A stretch of 64,000 bases of DNA from Pirellulaceae bacterium (GTDB lineage Bacteria > Planctomycetota > Planctomycetia > Pirellulales > Pirellulaceae), in NCBI GenBank assembly GCA_023382975.1, contig JAHDXO010000014.1, forward strand, positions 1 through 64,000, in the 5' to 3' direction. Under the pieces are notes generated by a model, which saw only the letters and a program-made list of their open reading frames with translations, did no database searches and was not told the DNA's origin. A program made the position numbers and the translations under genes. Below, one piece after another: positions 17,768 to 28,000 of the stretch. Each line of letters starts with the position of its first letter. Position 1 is the stretch's first letter.

Positions 17768-19537
17768 CTAGCGCATCCGCGGGATCGGTTCTTCCAGCAC
17801 CAACGCCCGCACGTACTGCGTGGGCGGCGAACCGAAGGACAAGATCTTGTCGTGGTACGTCTTCAGGTTGAAGTCCTTGCCCCAGGCTTGCTCGACATCC
17901 CGGCGCAGGTCGAACAACTCCTGAGTGCCGACGAAGTAGGTGGTCAATTGGGCCGAGGTCAATTGCGCCCGAACCCATTTCGCCGCGGCTTCGCGTTCCT
18001 CTTGGAACGTGTCTTCCACCATCAACCGCATCGCCTCGTCGCGCGTCATGCCCGCGGTGTGGATCGCCTGGTCGATGAGCGCGTTGCCGATCCCGCGGAG
18101 ATACCACTTCAAATTGATCAACTTCATGAGCGGATCGCCGTCCATGAAGCCGGCATCGACCATGACGCGTTCGGAGTAGATCGCCCAGCCTTCGATGAAC
18201 ACGCCGGACGAGAGCACGGACCGCAGTTTTCCGGGATAACGGTTCGAGTGGGCCAGTTGAACAAAATGGCCCGGCATAGCCTCGTGCATTGTCAGGTCGT
18301 GAATCGAACGCACATTGTACTCGCGGAGGAAGGACTGCACCTGCTGGCCGGTCCAGTCGTCCGGCAGCGGCGCGATGGCGTAGAAGGTGCTCAAGCCCAC
18401 GTCCAACGCGCCGGGGGAGTCGCAGTAGGCCAAAGATACGCCGCGCTGGAACTCGGGCATGATGATGATCTCGACCGGATCCGGCGGCAGAGTGATCAGG
18501 TCTTTCTCGCGAACGAAGTCCGTACACATGGCCAGCGAGTCCTTGGCCGTCTGCACGATCGCATCCGCCGACGGAGCGTCCTGGTAGGCCATCTCCAGGG
18601 CCGCGCGGATGATCGCCTGCTTGTAGGCACGGGAGGGTTCCGCGGGGAACTGTGTGAAGGGGAACTTCTGTTGGTATACCTCTCGCGACACGTTGTACAT
18701 TTCATCGCGCACGCGAACCAACTCTCGTTCGGCCCGTTCCCGGACTTGGTCGCGGGTGAGCGGCGACTTGAGCGTGAACGCCAGCTTCCGGTCAAACAGT
18801 TCCTGGCCCAGGCGAAAATCGCCGCGGGCGTTGGGCAGCAGTTCCTTTTCCAGCCACTGCTGGTGCTTCTTGACTTCCGCCTCGGCTACGGCCATCGCTT
18901 GGACCAGTCGCTGGCGCTGGTCGTCGGGCAATTCGTTCAGATGGGGCCGCACCTGGTTGTCCAGGATGCTCAACACGCCCGGATTCTGCTTGACCGCCGT
19001 TTCGGCGTGGATTTTGGGCACCCGCTGGGGAACCAGCGTCTCGCGGATCTGCCGGTACAGGCGGGGAAACTGCTCCAGGCGGTCCGCGACGTGACCGAGA
19101 CGCTTCGGCAACGGAGCGAAGTCGCGAGCCATCAAGTTGTAGATCGCGCTGCCGCACAATCCCGTGTAAGTCAGCGGATTCCAGGCCCACTCCTCGAGCG
19201 TATCGAGACGCCACAACGCGCCCTGGAGTTCGTAGTCCAGCAGAGCATGGTCCACTTGATTGGCTCGGGACAGATCCGCGAGATCGATCCGCCCGAGCTG
19301 CTCCAAGTACTTGCGATACAGATCCCGCTCCTGTTGCCTCGCCTGCTGGCTGACTTCGTCCAATTGACTGTCGAAGCGATGGTCGCCGAGTGCCGTGGAA
19401 GAGACCGGCGACAGCGCGGGGAACTCATCCATGTACCGAGCGGCGAGCTGTTCGAACTGAAGGTCCGCGTCGGCGGCGGGCGCCGTGGCGGACAAGGCGA
19501 TTTGAGCAAGGATGACCGTGATGGACAGCATCGACAT
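17768..19537 (-). CDS. DUF885 family putative metallopeptidase, secreted
   Basis: 589 residues from MSMLSITVILAQIALSATAPAADA, a signal peptide; AAAGGAACC lies before this ATG, favouring it over one five codons upstream. The DUF885 hallmark HEAMPGH (zinc-binding H-E-x-x-x-x-H type) and the EGWAIYSERVMVDAGF segment are present, in the usual second half. The family is related to gluzincin-like peptidases and is usually 550-620 residues. It probably cleaves peptides outside the cytoplasm; the substrate is unknown. The neighbouring sulfatase is in the same direction, 167 bases downstream. Confidence 0.9.
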   Translation of the reverse strand: MSMLSITVILAQIALSATAPAADADLQFEQLAARYMDEFPALSPVSSTALGDHRFDSQLDEVSQQARQQERDLYRKYLEQLGRIDLADLSRANQVDHALLDYELQGALWRLDTLEEWAWNPLTYTGLCGSAIYNLMARDFAPLPKRLGHVADRLEQFPRLYRQIRETLVPQRVPKIHAETAVKQNPGVLSILDNQVRPHLNELPDDQRQRLVQAMAVAEAEVKKHQQWLEKELLPNARGDFRLGQELFDRKLAFTLKSPLTRDQVRERAERELVRVRDEMYNVSREVYQQKFPFTQFPAEPSRAYKQAIIRAALEMAYQDAPSADAIVQTAKDSLAMCTDFVREKDLITLPPDPVEIIIMPEFQRGVSLAYCDSPGALDVGLSTFYAIAPLPDDWTGQQVQSFLREYNVRSIHDLTMHEAMPGHFVQLAHSNRYPGKLRSVLSSGVFIEGWAIYSERVMVDAGFMDGDPLMKLINLKWYLRGIGNALIDQAIHTAGMTRDEAMRLMVEDTFQEEREAAAKWVRAQLTSAQLTTYFVGTQELFDLRRDVEQAWGKDFNLKTYHDKILSFGSPPTQYVRALVLEEPIPRMR

Positions 19538-19993
19538 ATTGGTTCCTTTCAAATGGGCATTCGTTGTGACTCAGCACATTGGCGGCTGCGGGGAACGTCT
19601 TCCTCAAGCGTGGCACGTATCGATTAGCTGGCGACGGACCGTGCCCTCCGTACACCGCCCGTCGCCATTCTACCGAACGGACACGAGCCAAGTGACAATC
19701 TTCCGAGATTTGTTTCCAATGGGGAAGGACAGGACATGGCCGGAACGAGCGTGGTGTGCTCCCCTTCCGCCGCCATACCACCGATGGCGGATTTCGCCTC
19801 GAGCCGGACCATCGCGGTCGAATTTGTGTCCAAACGAAAGCGAAACGCCCCGAGAGACTCTATTCATCAGCGTGACGAGTAACTTCGGACCGACCTGCTC
19901 GAATACTTAATCATCGACTGCTTTCGCCGGCAAATAACCGTCGACCGCCGCGAGGGCGACGAGATGGCCGAGAGCGACAGCGACAATCAGGCG

Positions 19994-20229
19994 GGAACCG
20001 GATCAACGATCCGGGAACCGCGGATTGGCAGAAAAATTGGTGGCAGAAAGTGATCAGTCGATGCCGGTCGCGGTTTCGCAGTCTCGGCCATTCTTCTGCC
20101 ATCCATTTTTCTTCCCGATAAACCGCCGCCTCTCGCCTTCCAATCCGGCGTTGTGTCCGAGGCTGTGAAAAATTGGGACAAGCACCTTCGCGACTGCTGA
20201 TTCTCCAGGGGGTGGCCGTTTCCGCTCGA
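19994..20229. repeat. Long intergenic repeat, copy 1
   Basis: About 236 bases closely matching 21413-21651, from GGAACCGG..CAACGATCCGGGAAC to the TTCTCCAGGGG..GGCCGTTTCCGCTCG end. It contains an internal inverted repeat built of GGCAGAAA-type arms (about 20027-20052 against 20089-20115). The copies share order and orientation. No gene lies in this 770-base gap between DUF885 and DUF2442 genes. Confidence 0.88.
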
Positions 20230-20243
20230 GGAAAAAAGGAGGA

Positions 20244-20289
20244 AAAAGGGGACATTCTACTTTTCCGAAAAAGTAGAATGTCCCCTTTT
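20244..20289. repeat. Perfect 21-base-arm palindrome
   Basis: Arms AAAAGGGGACATTCTACTTTT (20244-20264) and its exact complement (20269-20289) around a four-base loop. It resembles the REP-type hairpins often seen with IS200-like REP-associated transposases. It lies between the DUF2442 stop and long-repeat copy 1, so it may also end transcription. Confidence 0.85.
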
Positions 20290-20307
20290 CGCTTGTGCAT
20301 CTCTGCG

Positions 20308-20607
20308 TCACGCCGTGGCACGTGAAGCAATCCATCGTTGAAGCGATGCAGGGCTCTCGCCACTTCGATGTCCAGCCAACAAGCTCGCGACACCGATGTG
20401 TTCGTCGAGATCGGGCCACTCAATCGCGTATCCACCGCCCAGCAGTTGCCAATGGGCCCGTTCCGCCTGGGTTGCCTGCGCCAAACGTGGATACCACGCG
20501 AGCGGCACCGACAGAGCCCGACCGTCGGCGAGGACCACCGTCAGGGTGCTTCCTGTTACGGACAAATCGACAGCAAACGGTTCCTGTTCAAGCACCAAAG
20601 TACTCAT
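20308..20607 (-). CDS. DUF2442 family protein
   Basis: 99 residues. The segment DLSVTGSTLTVVLADGRALSVPLAWYPRLAQATQAERAHWQLLGGGYAIEWPDLDEHIGVASLLAG is the DUF2442 pattern (short beta hairpin, 'G.gI.Wp.lDEdi...LL'). Its start overlaps the DUF4160 gene by 20 bases, so the two are translated together. DUF4160/DUF2442 pairs are common in integrons and genomic islands and are suspected to be a toxin-antitoxin-like pair. That function is not proven. No signal peptide; probably cytosolic. Confidence 0.85.
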   Translation of the reverse strand: MSTLVLEQEPFAVDLSVTGSTLTVVLADGRALSVPLAWYPRLAQATQAERAHWQLLGGGYAIEWPDLDEHIGVASLLAGHRSGESPASLQRWIASRATA

Positions 20608-20824
20608 GCCATGCCTCGATCAAAAACTCGCGATGCTCTGCGATCAATCGCTCGATTCGGTTAATTTCGTGATCCGCAAACCCAAGGTTCTTGGCCAGTT
20701 CAATTGGTTCCAACCAGAACTTGGCGATGTCCCGTTCCCGTTTTACATGGATGTGAATCGGTTCGCCGCGGTCCGAACTGAAAAACACAAACCGGTACGG
20801 ACCAACCGTTAGAACCGTAGGCAT
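20588..20824 (-). CDS. DUF4160 family protein
   Basis: 78 residues from MPTVLTVGPYRFVFFSSDRGEPIHIHVKRERDIAKFWLEPIELAKNLGFADHEINRIERLIAEHREFLIEAWHEYFG. The ordered motifs 'PTV...Y.F.F.S.D..EP.HIHV' and 'A K.WL.P..LA.N.GF...E...I...I' are those of DUF4160. An ATG four codons upstream is possible. It is the first gene of the DUF4160-DUF2442 pair. The His-rich IHIHV segment suggests a nucleic-acid-acting small protein, but this is unproven. Confidence 0.86.
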   Translation of the reverse strand: MPTVLTVGPYRFVFFSSDRGEPIHIHVKRERDIAKFWLEPIELAKNLGFADHEINRIERLIAEHREFLIEAWHEYFGA

Positions 20825-21208
20825 CCGTTGTACCATTTCTGATAGTGGCTACGTGATACCGTCATCGCAAGCCATCGCCTGCACAAACGACGGCGGTCAC
20901 CTTGCGGCGGACTGGCGCGGGCCATGTCGATTTGGGCGCTGTTGGCGGCGGTCGCCTGCTTGCTTTTTCGCGCCGGGCACCGTGTTCCTGACCGCGACGG
21001 ATTCGCGCGGGCCATGTCGGCTCGCTACGTCCGCGGATGCTGCTTCGCTTCAGGAGTACTGTTCCATGGCACGTCGTTCCCCCAATTTTAACCGACCCTT
21101 TCGCCCCTCGTCCACCCGGGCCAAGCGAAAAGGCATCCTCCCGTCTCCGCTCGCCCAGTGGCTCAAGAAGTCTCCCGTCCCAACCTCGGAAAACGACCTC
21201 CGGCGCTA
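20825..21208. other. Gap without a convincing gene
   Basis: About 380 bases upstream of the DUF4160 gene. It contains two copies of GCGCGGGCCATGTCG (near 20918 and 21006), but no frame with recognisable protein similarity. The promoter of the DUF4160-DUF2442 pair must lie here. Confidence 0.4.
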
Positions 21209-21399
21209 CTGCTGTTCATCAAGAAAGAGCAGACGGAGAAGGCGAGTAGCCGCATGGCGACCTGCTCGCGAGTCTCCTCCAGCACCACCTCGAAGGCGGC
21301 ATAGTCGTCAGCCTTTTCAAAGATCGTAATCCGCCCGACCGGGAGGTTCAGGGCGCGGTAAACAAATCGGCCAGTAGCGATTCGTGGTCCTCGGGGCAC
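21209..21399 (-). pseudogene. Remnant of an IS200-like REP-associated transposase (RAYT)
   Basis: Starting at a GTG at 21399 the minus strand reads VPRGPRIATGRFVYRALNLPVGRITIFEKADDYAAFEVVLEETREQVAMRLLAF. This is the N-terminal pattern of Y1-type REP-associated transposases ('PR..A.G..YHVLNR..GR..IF....DY.AF..VL.E......RLLA'). The catalytic HUH region and Tyr that should follow (MPNHWH..) are missing, so it is a truncated relic. Long-repeat copy 2 begins 14 bases beyond its 5' end. Confidence 0.72.
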
Positions 21400-21412
21400 G
21401 GCGATATCAGAT

Positions 21413-21651
21413 GGAACCGGACCAACGATCCGGGAACAGCGGATTGGCAGAAAGATTGGTGGCAGAAAGATGATCAGTCGATGCCGGTCGCGGTTTCGCA
21501 GCCTCGGCCATCTTTCTGCCATCAATTCTTCTGCCCGATGACCCGCCGCCTCTCGCCCTCCGGTCCTGCGCTGGGGTCCGAGACTGTGAAAAAATTGGAA
21601 CAGACACCATCGCGACCGCTGATTCTCCAGGGGTTTGGCCGTTTCCGCTCG
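21413..21651. repeat. Long intergenic repeat, copy 2
   Basis: About 239 bases matching 19994-20229. Its inner inverted repeat is well preserved: GGCAGAAAGATTGGTGGCAG on the left (from 21447) against CTGCCATCAATTCTTCTGCC on the right (to 21535). It lies immediately upstream of the transposase remnant. Confidence 0.9.
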
Positions 21652-21689
21652 GCGCCAGTCCCATTCTTGATTCATGCGAAACGAACGCG

Positions 21690-21870
21690 CGCAAGACGGT
21701 TCTCTGCCCCAGCGGGGCGGAACATGCCAGCCCAGGGCAGAGTAAAGCGGGTGTACCCGCAAACGTCGCCCTGGGTACGCAGGAGCCCGAACGTATCAGC
21801 CCTGAAACGGCGAAACAGGACTCGCTTGGCGCTTGTTCCACCCTTTCAGGGCTTGCGCATCTGTGGATTC
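21690..21870. repeat. Modular GC-rich intergenic repeat
   Basis: Contains in order a CCCCAGCGGGGCGG hairpin, AGCCCAGGGCAGAG, CGCCCTGGGT, and GCCCTGAAACGGC with a late CCCTTTCAGGGC. The same modules occur at 53090-53360. It does not read as protein and sits about 200 bases upstream of the macroglobulin gene. Confidence 0.65.
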
Positions 21871-22078
21871 ACCACTGGGGCGTCGCGTGACTCAGAGTGT
21901 TGCTATACGACGGATGGTGGAGCACCTTTTGCCATCGAGAGGCGTTTGTCGCTGGAAACCATCGGCATGGGCATTTCGTCTATAGTGCGGTCGTTCTCGG
22001 AAAGCGGTAGGATGGATGGAATCGAGGACGACTGCGGAGCGGTCGGCGTTTCAGAATTCGTTGCGGAGTCCTTTCACC

Positions 22079-25000
22079 ATGCGTTACCTCTCACTTCTCG
22101 TGGTATTGATCATGACGTCAGCCAGCTTTGCCGGGCCTCGGGATGACCTGTGGAAACAGGTGGACGAGGCGATTAAGAACGGTCTGCCCAAGACGGCGAT
22201 CCAGCGGCTCGAACCCATCATCGCCGGTGCGATCCAGGACAAGAGCTACGCCGAGGCGATCAAGGCCATCGGCCGCAAGATCGCCTACGAGGGCAACATC
22301 CAAGGCAACAAGCCGGAAGAGAAGATCGTCCGGCTGCAGCAGGAAATCGCCAAGGCTCCCGCCGAAATGGTGCCGATGATGGAGGCGATTTTGGCCCATT
22401 GGTACTGGCACTATTTCCAGCAGAACCGCTGGCGGTTCATGCAACGCACGGCGACGGATCAGGCGCCGAGCGATGATTTTACGACGTGGGACTTGCCCCG
22501 CATTTTTGCGGAAATCGACAAGCAATTCGGCAAAGCACTGTCCGCCGAGGACAAGCTGAAGGCCACGCCGGTCGGCGACTACGACGAACTGCTGGACAAG
22601 GGGAACGTGCCGGATACCTACCGGCCGACCCTGTTCGACTTCGTCGCGCACGAAGCGTTGCGGTTCTACAGTTCCGGCGAACAAGCGGCGGCCAAGCCGC
22701 AGGATTCGTTCGATTTGATGGCCGACAGCCCGGTGTTTTCGGACGTCGCCGACTTCTGCGGTTGGCAGGTCGAGACCACGGACGAGACGTCGCCGCTGGT
22801 CAAAGCGATCCGCCTGTTCCAGAACCTGCTGAAGTTCCACCAAAACGACGCGGACGCGACTGCCCTGGTCGACGCCGACCTGAACCGGCTCGAATTCGGT
22901 TTCAACAAAGCGTTTGGCGAGGAGAAAAACGATCGCTACAAAGCCGCCTTGAAGAAGTTCACGGACAAGTGGGGAGACCACGAGATCGCCGCTCGGGCGC
23001 TGCACAACTGGGCGAGCGTGTTGCACGACGAGGGGGATTTCGTCGAGGCGCGTCGCCTGGCCGAGCGCGGCATGAACGCCTTTCCGGAGACCGTCGGCGG
23101 TCGTCGCTGCTACAACTTGATCCAACAGATCGAAGCCAAATCGTCGCAGATCAGCACCGAACGAGTTTGGAACGATCCGCTGCCCAAAGTCTCCGTCGCC
23201 TACCGCAATTTGACCAAGGTCTATTTCCGGATCGTCCCGGCGGACTACGAGCAGCGGCTGAAGAGCGCCCAGTATCGCCCGGAACACATGGACATGCCGG
23301 GGCGCAAGCAGATGTTGGCTCAAAAGCCGCTGCGCGAGTGGTCGGTCGATCTGCCGGCCACGGAGGACTACCAGCAGCGCACCGAGGAGATTCAGCCGCC
23401 GCAGGACTTAAAACCCGGCTTCTATTTCCTGATCTCCAGCCATGAGCCCGAATTCGGCGAAAACAACAACATGGTCATGTTCGCGGACTTCTGGGTCAGC
23501 GATCTGGCCTTGGTCATCCGCTCGCGCCATGGTGAGGCCAACACCGATGGTTTTGTGTTGAACGCGATTACCGGTCAACCGCTGGCCGGGGCTCAAGTCC
23601 AGACGTGGTATCAGGAGCAACGCGGTCAGCGGGCGCTCGGCCCCGAAACGAAGACCGACGAGCACGGGCGGTTCACGTTGAAAACCGACCAGCGGAAGAG
23701 TTTTCTGATCTACGTCAAACACGACGGCCAGGCTCTGGCATCGGCCCGCGATTACCACAATTACGCGTTTCCGCAGCAGGAGCGTCCAAGCGAACAGACG
23801 ATGTTCTTCACCGACCGTTCGCTGTACCGCCCCGGGCAGACGATCCGCTACAAGGGCATCTGCATCCACGTCGACCAGCAGCGCGACAATTACACCAGCA
23901 TCGCCAACCGCTCGCTGACCGTGATCTTCGCCGATCCGAACGGCAAAGAGGTGGCTCGCCAGCAGCATCGCACCAACGATTACGGCTCGTTCGACGGCAG
24001 TTTCACAGCGCCTCGCGACCGTCTGATGGGCAGCATGGTGATCCGCGTCGAGGGCGAGCCGGGCGGCGCCACGCAATTTGACGTGGAAGAGTACAAGCGG
24101 CCGAAATTCCAGGTGACGTTGGACAAGCCGGCGGTGGCGGCGAAGCTGAATTCCGAGGTGGTGCTGTCCGGCAAGGCGACGGCCTACACCGGTTCGCCGA
24201 TCAACGATGCCGGAATCCGCTTCCGTGTGGTGCGCGAAGTCCAGTATCCGATCTGGTGGCGCTGGTTCTACTGGTGGATGCCCCCGCAGACCAACAGCCA
24301 GGAAATCACCCACGGTTCGGCCACGACCGGCGCGGACGGTACGTTTGAGATCCGTTTTACAGCTCGGCCGGACTTGTCCGTGTCCGAGAAGGACGAACCG
24401 GTTTTCCAGTACACCGTCTACGCCGATGTGACCGATACGACCGGCGAGACGCGGTCGGCACAGCAGGTCGTCCGCGTGGGCTACACGGCATTGCAGGTGG
24501 CCGTCACTGCGGACGACTGGCAGGCGGTCGACAAGCCGGTGGCCGTGTCGTTGCACACGACCTCGCTGGACGGCGAGGGCCAGTTGGCCGAAGGTTCGCT
24601 GAAGATCTACCGCTTAGTGCCGCCGGAAAGCGTCCAGCGCGCTTCGTTGTCGGAGCGTCCCCAGCCCTTCCCACGCCGCGGCCGAGCGATGGGCGGCATG
24701 GTGGTCGATCAGCCTCCGCCGGATCTTTCGGACACCAAGTCTTGGCCGCTGGGCGAAGTGGTCGCCGAACGCGGGTTCACCACCGATGCCGGCGGCCGGG
24801 CCAGCTACACCTTCGAACTGCCGGCCGGGGCCTACCGCGCGGTCGTGGAAACACAGGACCGTTTCGGCAAGGCCGTCACGGGCAAGTTGCCGATCCAAGT
24901 GTTCGATCCCAAGGCTCCGCAGCTTGCGATCAAGATCCCTTACGCGGTGGAAGCCGCCAAGTGGACCATCGAGCCGGGTGAAGAGTTCCAGGCGCTCTGG

Positions 25001-28000
25001 GGTTCGGGTTATGAAAAAGCCCGGGCGTTTGTCGAAGTCGAGCATCGCCGCAAGGTGGTTCAAGGCTACTGGACCGATGCCGAACGGACTCAGGTCCAGA
25101 TCGCTCAGCCAGTGACCGAAGCCATGCGCGGCGGATTCACGCTGCGCGTCACGATGGTCCGCGAAAACCGGGCCTACGTGACTTCGCGGCGCGTTGACGT
25201 GCCGTGGACGAACAAGAATTTGACGATCCAATGGGAACGGTTTGTTTCCAAACTCGGCCCGGCCGAGAAGCAAACCTGGACGGCGATCATCAGCGGACCG
25301 GACGCCAAGCGGGCGGTCGCCGAGATGGTGGCCACGCTGTATGACGCTTCGCTGGACGCCTATCTGCCGCACAACTGGCCGACCGCGTTCGGCGTCTTCC
25401 GCACCGACCACAGTTGGGTGGACGTGCAATTCGAGAACAGCCTGAAGGGATTCCAGCACCTGCACGGCAATTGGCCGAGCAGCGGCAAGGACGGCTCGCT
25501 GGTCTACCGATCCTTCCCGCAGGAGATGATTACCAACCTGTGGGGCTTTGCCTTCTTCGGGGGCCGTGGCGGCGGAATGGGCGGGATGGCGCCGATGGCT
25601 GCGATGCCGGGCGCGCCGCCAACGCAAATGCGTCGCATGGCCGCCATGAACGCGGACGGAATGGTGGCCGAAGCCGCGGCCGCGCCGATGATGCTGGCCG
25701 ACGCCGCAGCCGAAGGCGGCATGGACAAGCAAGGCGGAGCGCCGGGTGGGGCGGCGCCGCCCGCGCCGCCGCAACCGGACTTGAGTCAGGTCTCGGCGCG
25801 GCAGAATCTGAACGAGACCGCCTTCTTCTTCCCCCAGTTGCTGGCCGACGAAGAAGGTCGAGTCAAACTCGAATTCACCATGCCCGAAGCGCTGACCGAA
25901 TGGAAGTTCATGGGCTTCGCGCACGACAAAGTGTTGCGGGCCGGCTACCTGCAAGACAAAGCCGTCACGGCCAAGGACCTGATGGTCGAGCCCAACCCGC
26001 CGCGGTTCCTCCGCGAAGGCGACGTGCTGGAGTTCACCGTTAAGGTCAGCAACCAATCGCCCACGCGCCAGACCGGCGCCGTCCGGTTGACGCTGAACGA
26101 CGCTCGCACCGGCGATGCGGTCGACTCGCAACTGGGCAACACGACGACCGACCAGCCATTCGATATCCCGGCCGGCCAGTCGCAAAGCTACTCGTGGCGG
26201 TTGACCGTGCCGGACGGCATGGGATTCCTCACCTATAAAGCGGTCGGTTCGACGGGACGGTTGTCCGACGGCGAGGAAGGCTATCTGCCCGTCCTGCCGC
26301 GGCGGATTCTGGTGACGGAATCGCTGCCGTTACCGATCCGCGGCCCGGAGACCAAGAAGTTCGAATTCGCCAAGCTGATCGAATCCGGCCAATCGGATTC
26401 GCTGCGGCACCAGAGCCTGACCGTCCAGATGGTCTCGAACCCGTCGTGGTACGCCGTCATGGCCTTGCCCTACCTGATGGAATTCCCGCATCAATGCACC
26501 GAGCAGACGTTCAACCGCCTGTACGCCAATTCGCTGGCGCGGCACATCGCGATGAGCGATCCCAAGATCCGCCGCGTGTTCGACCAGTGGAAAGGCACGC
26601 CGGCGCTGGACAGCCCGCTGGAGAAGAACCAAGATCTGAAAGCCGTGATGCTCGAGGAGACGCCGTGGCTGCGGCAGGCTCAGGCTGAAAGCCAGGCCCG
26701 CCGTAACGTCGGCATCCTGTTCGACGACAACCGGCTGAACGACGAAACGTCGCGCCTGCTGCAAAAAATCGCCGAACTGCAGCGCGAGGACGGCGCGTGG
26801 CCTTGGTTCCCCGGCGGCCCGGCCAACGATTTCATCACGCTGTACATCACCACCGGCTTCGGGCGACTGCGGCATCTGGGCGTGGACATCAGCGTCGAAC
26901 CGGCTGTCAAGTCGCTCCAGCGGTTGGACGAGTGGATCGACAAGCAATACCGCGAAATCGGCCGCCTGAAACGGCAGGACGAAAACAACCTGTCGACGAC
27001 CATCGCTTTGTACCTGTACGGTCGCAGCTTCTTCCTGGAAGACCAGAAGATCGGCGACGGACAGCGCGAGGCGGTCGATTACTTCCTGGGTCAGGCCCGC
27101 AAATTCTGGCTGCAACTGGGCAACCGCCAGAGCCAGGGACATCTGGCCATCGCGTTGAAACGCTTCGGCGATGCCAAGACACCAGGCGACATCATGCGGT
27201 CGATCAAGGAACGTTCGGTGACCGACGAAGAGATGGGCATGTTCTGGCGAGAACTGGAAATGTCCTGGTGGTGGTTCCGCGCCCCGATCGAAACCCAGGC
27301 GGTGATGATCGAGGCGTTCGACGAGGTGATGAACGATGCCCAGGCGGTCGAGGACTGCAAGGTCTGGCTGCTCAAGCAGAAGCAGACGCAGGACTGGAAG
27401 ACCACCAAGGCCACGGCCGACGCGGTCTACGCCCTGCTGCTGCGCGGCACCGACCTGCTGGCTTCGACCGAGTTGGTGCAAGTCACGCTGGGCGACACGG
27501 TCATCGAGCCGCAAAACGTCGAGGCCGGGACGGGCTTCTACGAACAGCGGTTCGCCGCGGGCGAAATCAAACCGCAGATGGGCCGGGTCACGGTCAAGAA
27601 GATCGACGAAGGAGTCGCCTGGGGCAGCCTGCATTGGCAGTACCTGGAAGACATGGCGAAGATCACGCCGCACGAAGACAACCCGCTGATCGTCCGCAAG
27701 AAGCTGTACGTCAAGGAGTACACCGATCGCGGGCCAGTTCTGAAAGCCGTCGAAGGCCCGGTCAAGGTCGGCGACGAACTGGTCGTGCGGGTGGGCATCC
27801 GAGTGGACCGCGACATGGAGTACGTCCACTTGCGGGACCATCGCGGCTCGGGCACCGAACCGGTCAACGTCTTGTCCCAGTACAAGTACCAAGACGGTTT
27901 GGCCTACTACGAATCGACTCGGGACACGGCCAGCCATTTCTTCATCGACTATCTGCCCAAGGGCACGTACGTCTTCGAATACTCGACGCGCGTCGTCCAC

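Noticed and set aside
17601..18527. N-terminal extension of the sulfatase frame at 16164
   Set aside because: The extra sequence is antisense to the DUF885 gene and lacks family similarity; a signal peptide begins at 17600.
19553..19993. Possible genes upstream of DUF885
   Set aside because: The frames are short and Arg/Ser-rich with no homology; TGGCACG at about 19613 has no correctly spaced -12 box.
20280..20340. TGGCACG near 20318 as a sigma-54 promoter
   Set aside because: The bases at the -12 distance do not match TTGC.
19994..21651. CRISPR array from the repeated GGCAGAAA units
   Set aside because: The units form inverted repeats within two long copies; there is no regular repeat-spacer series.
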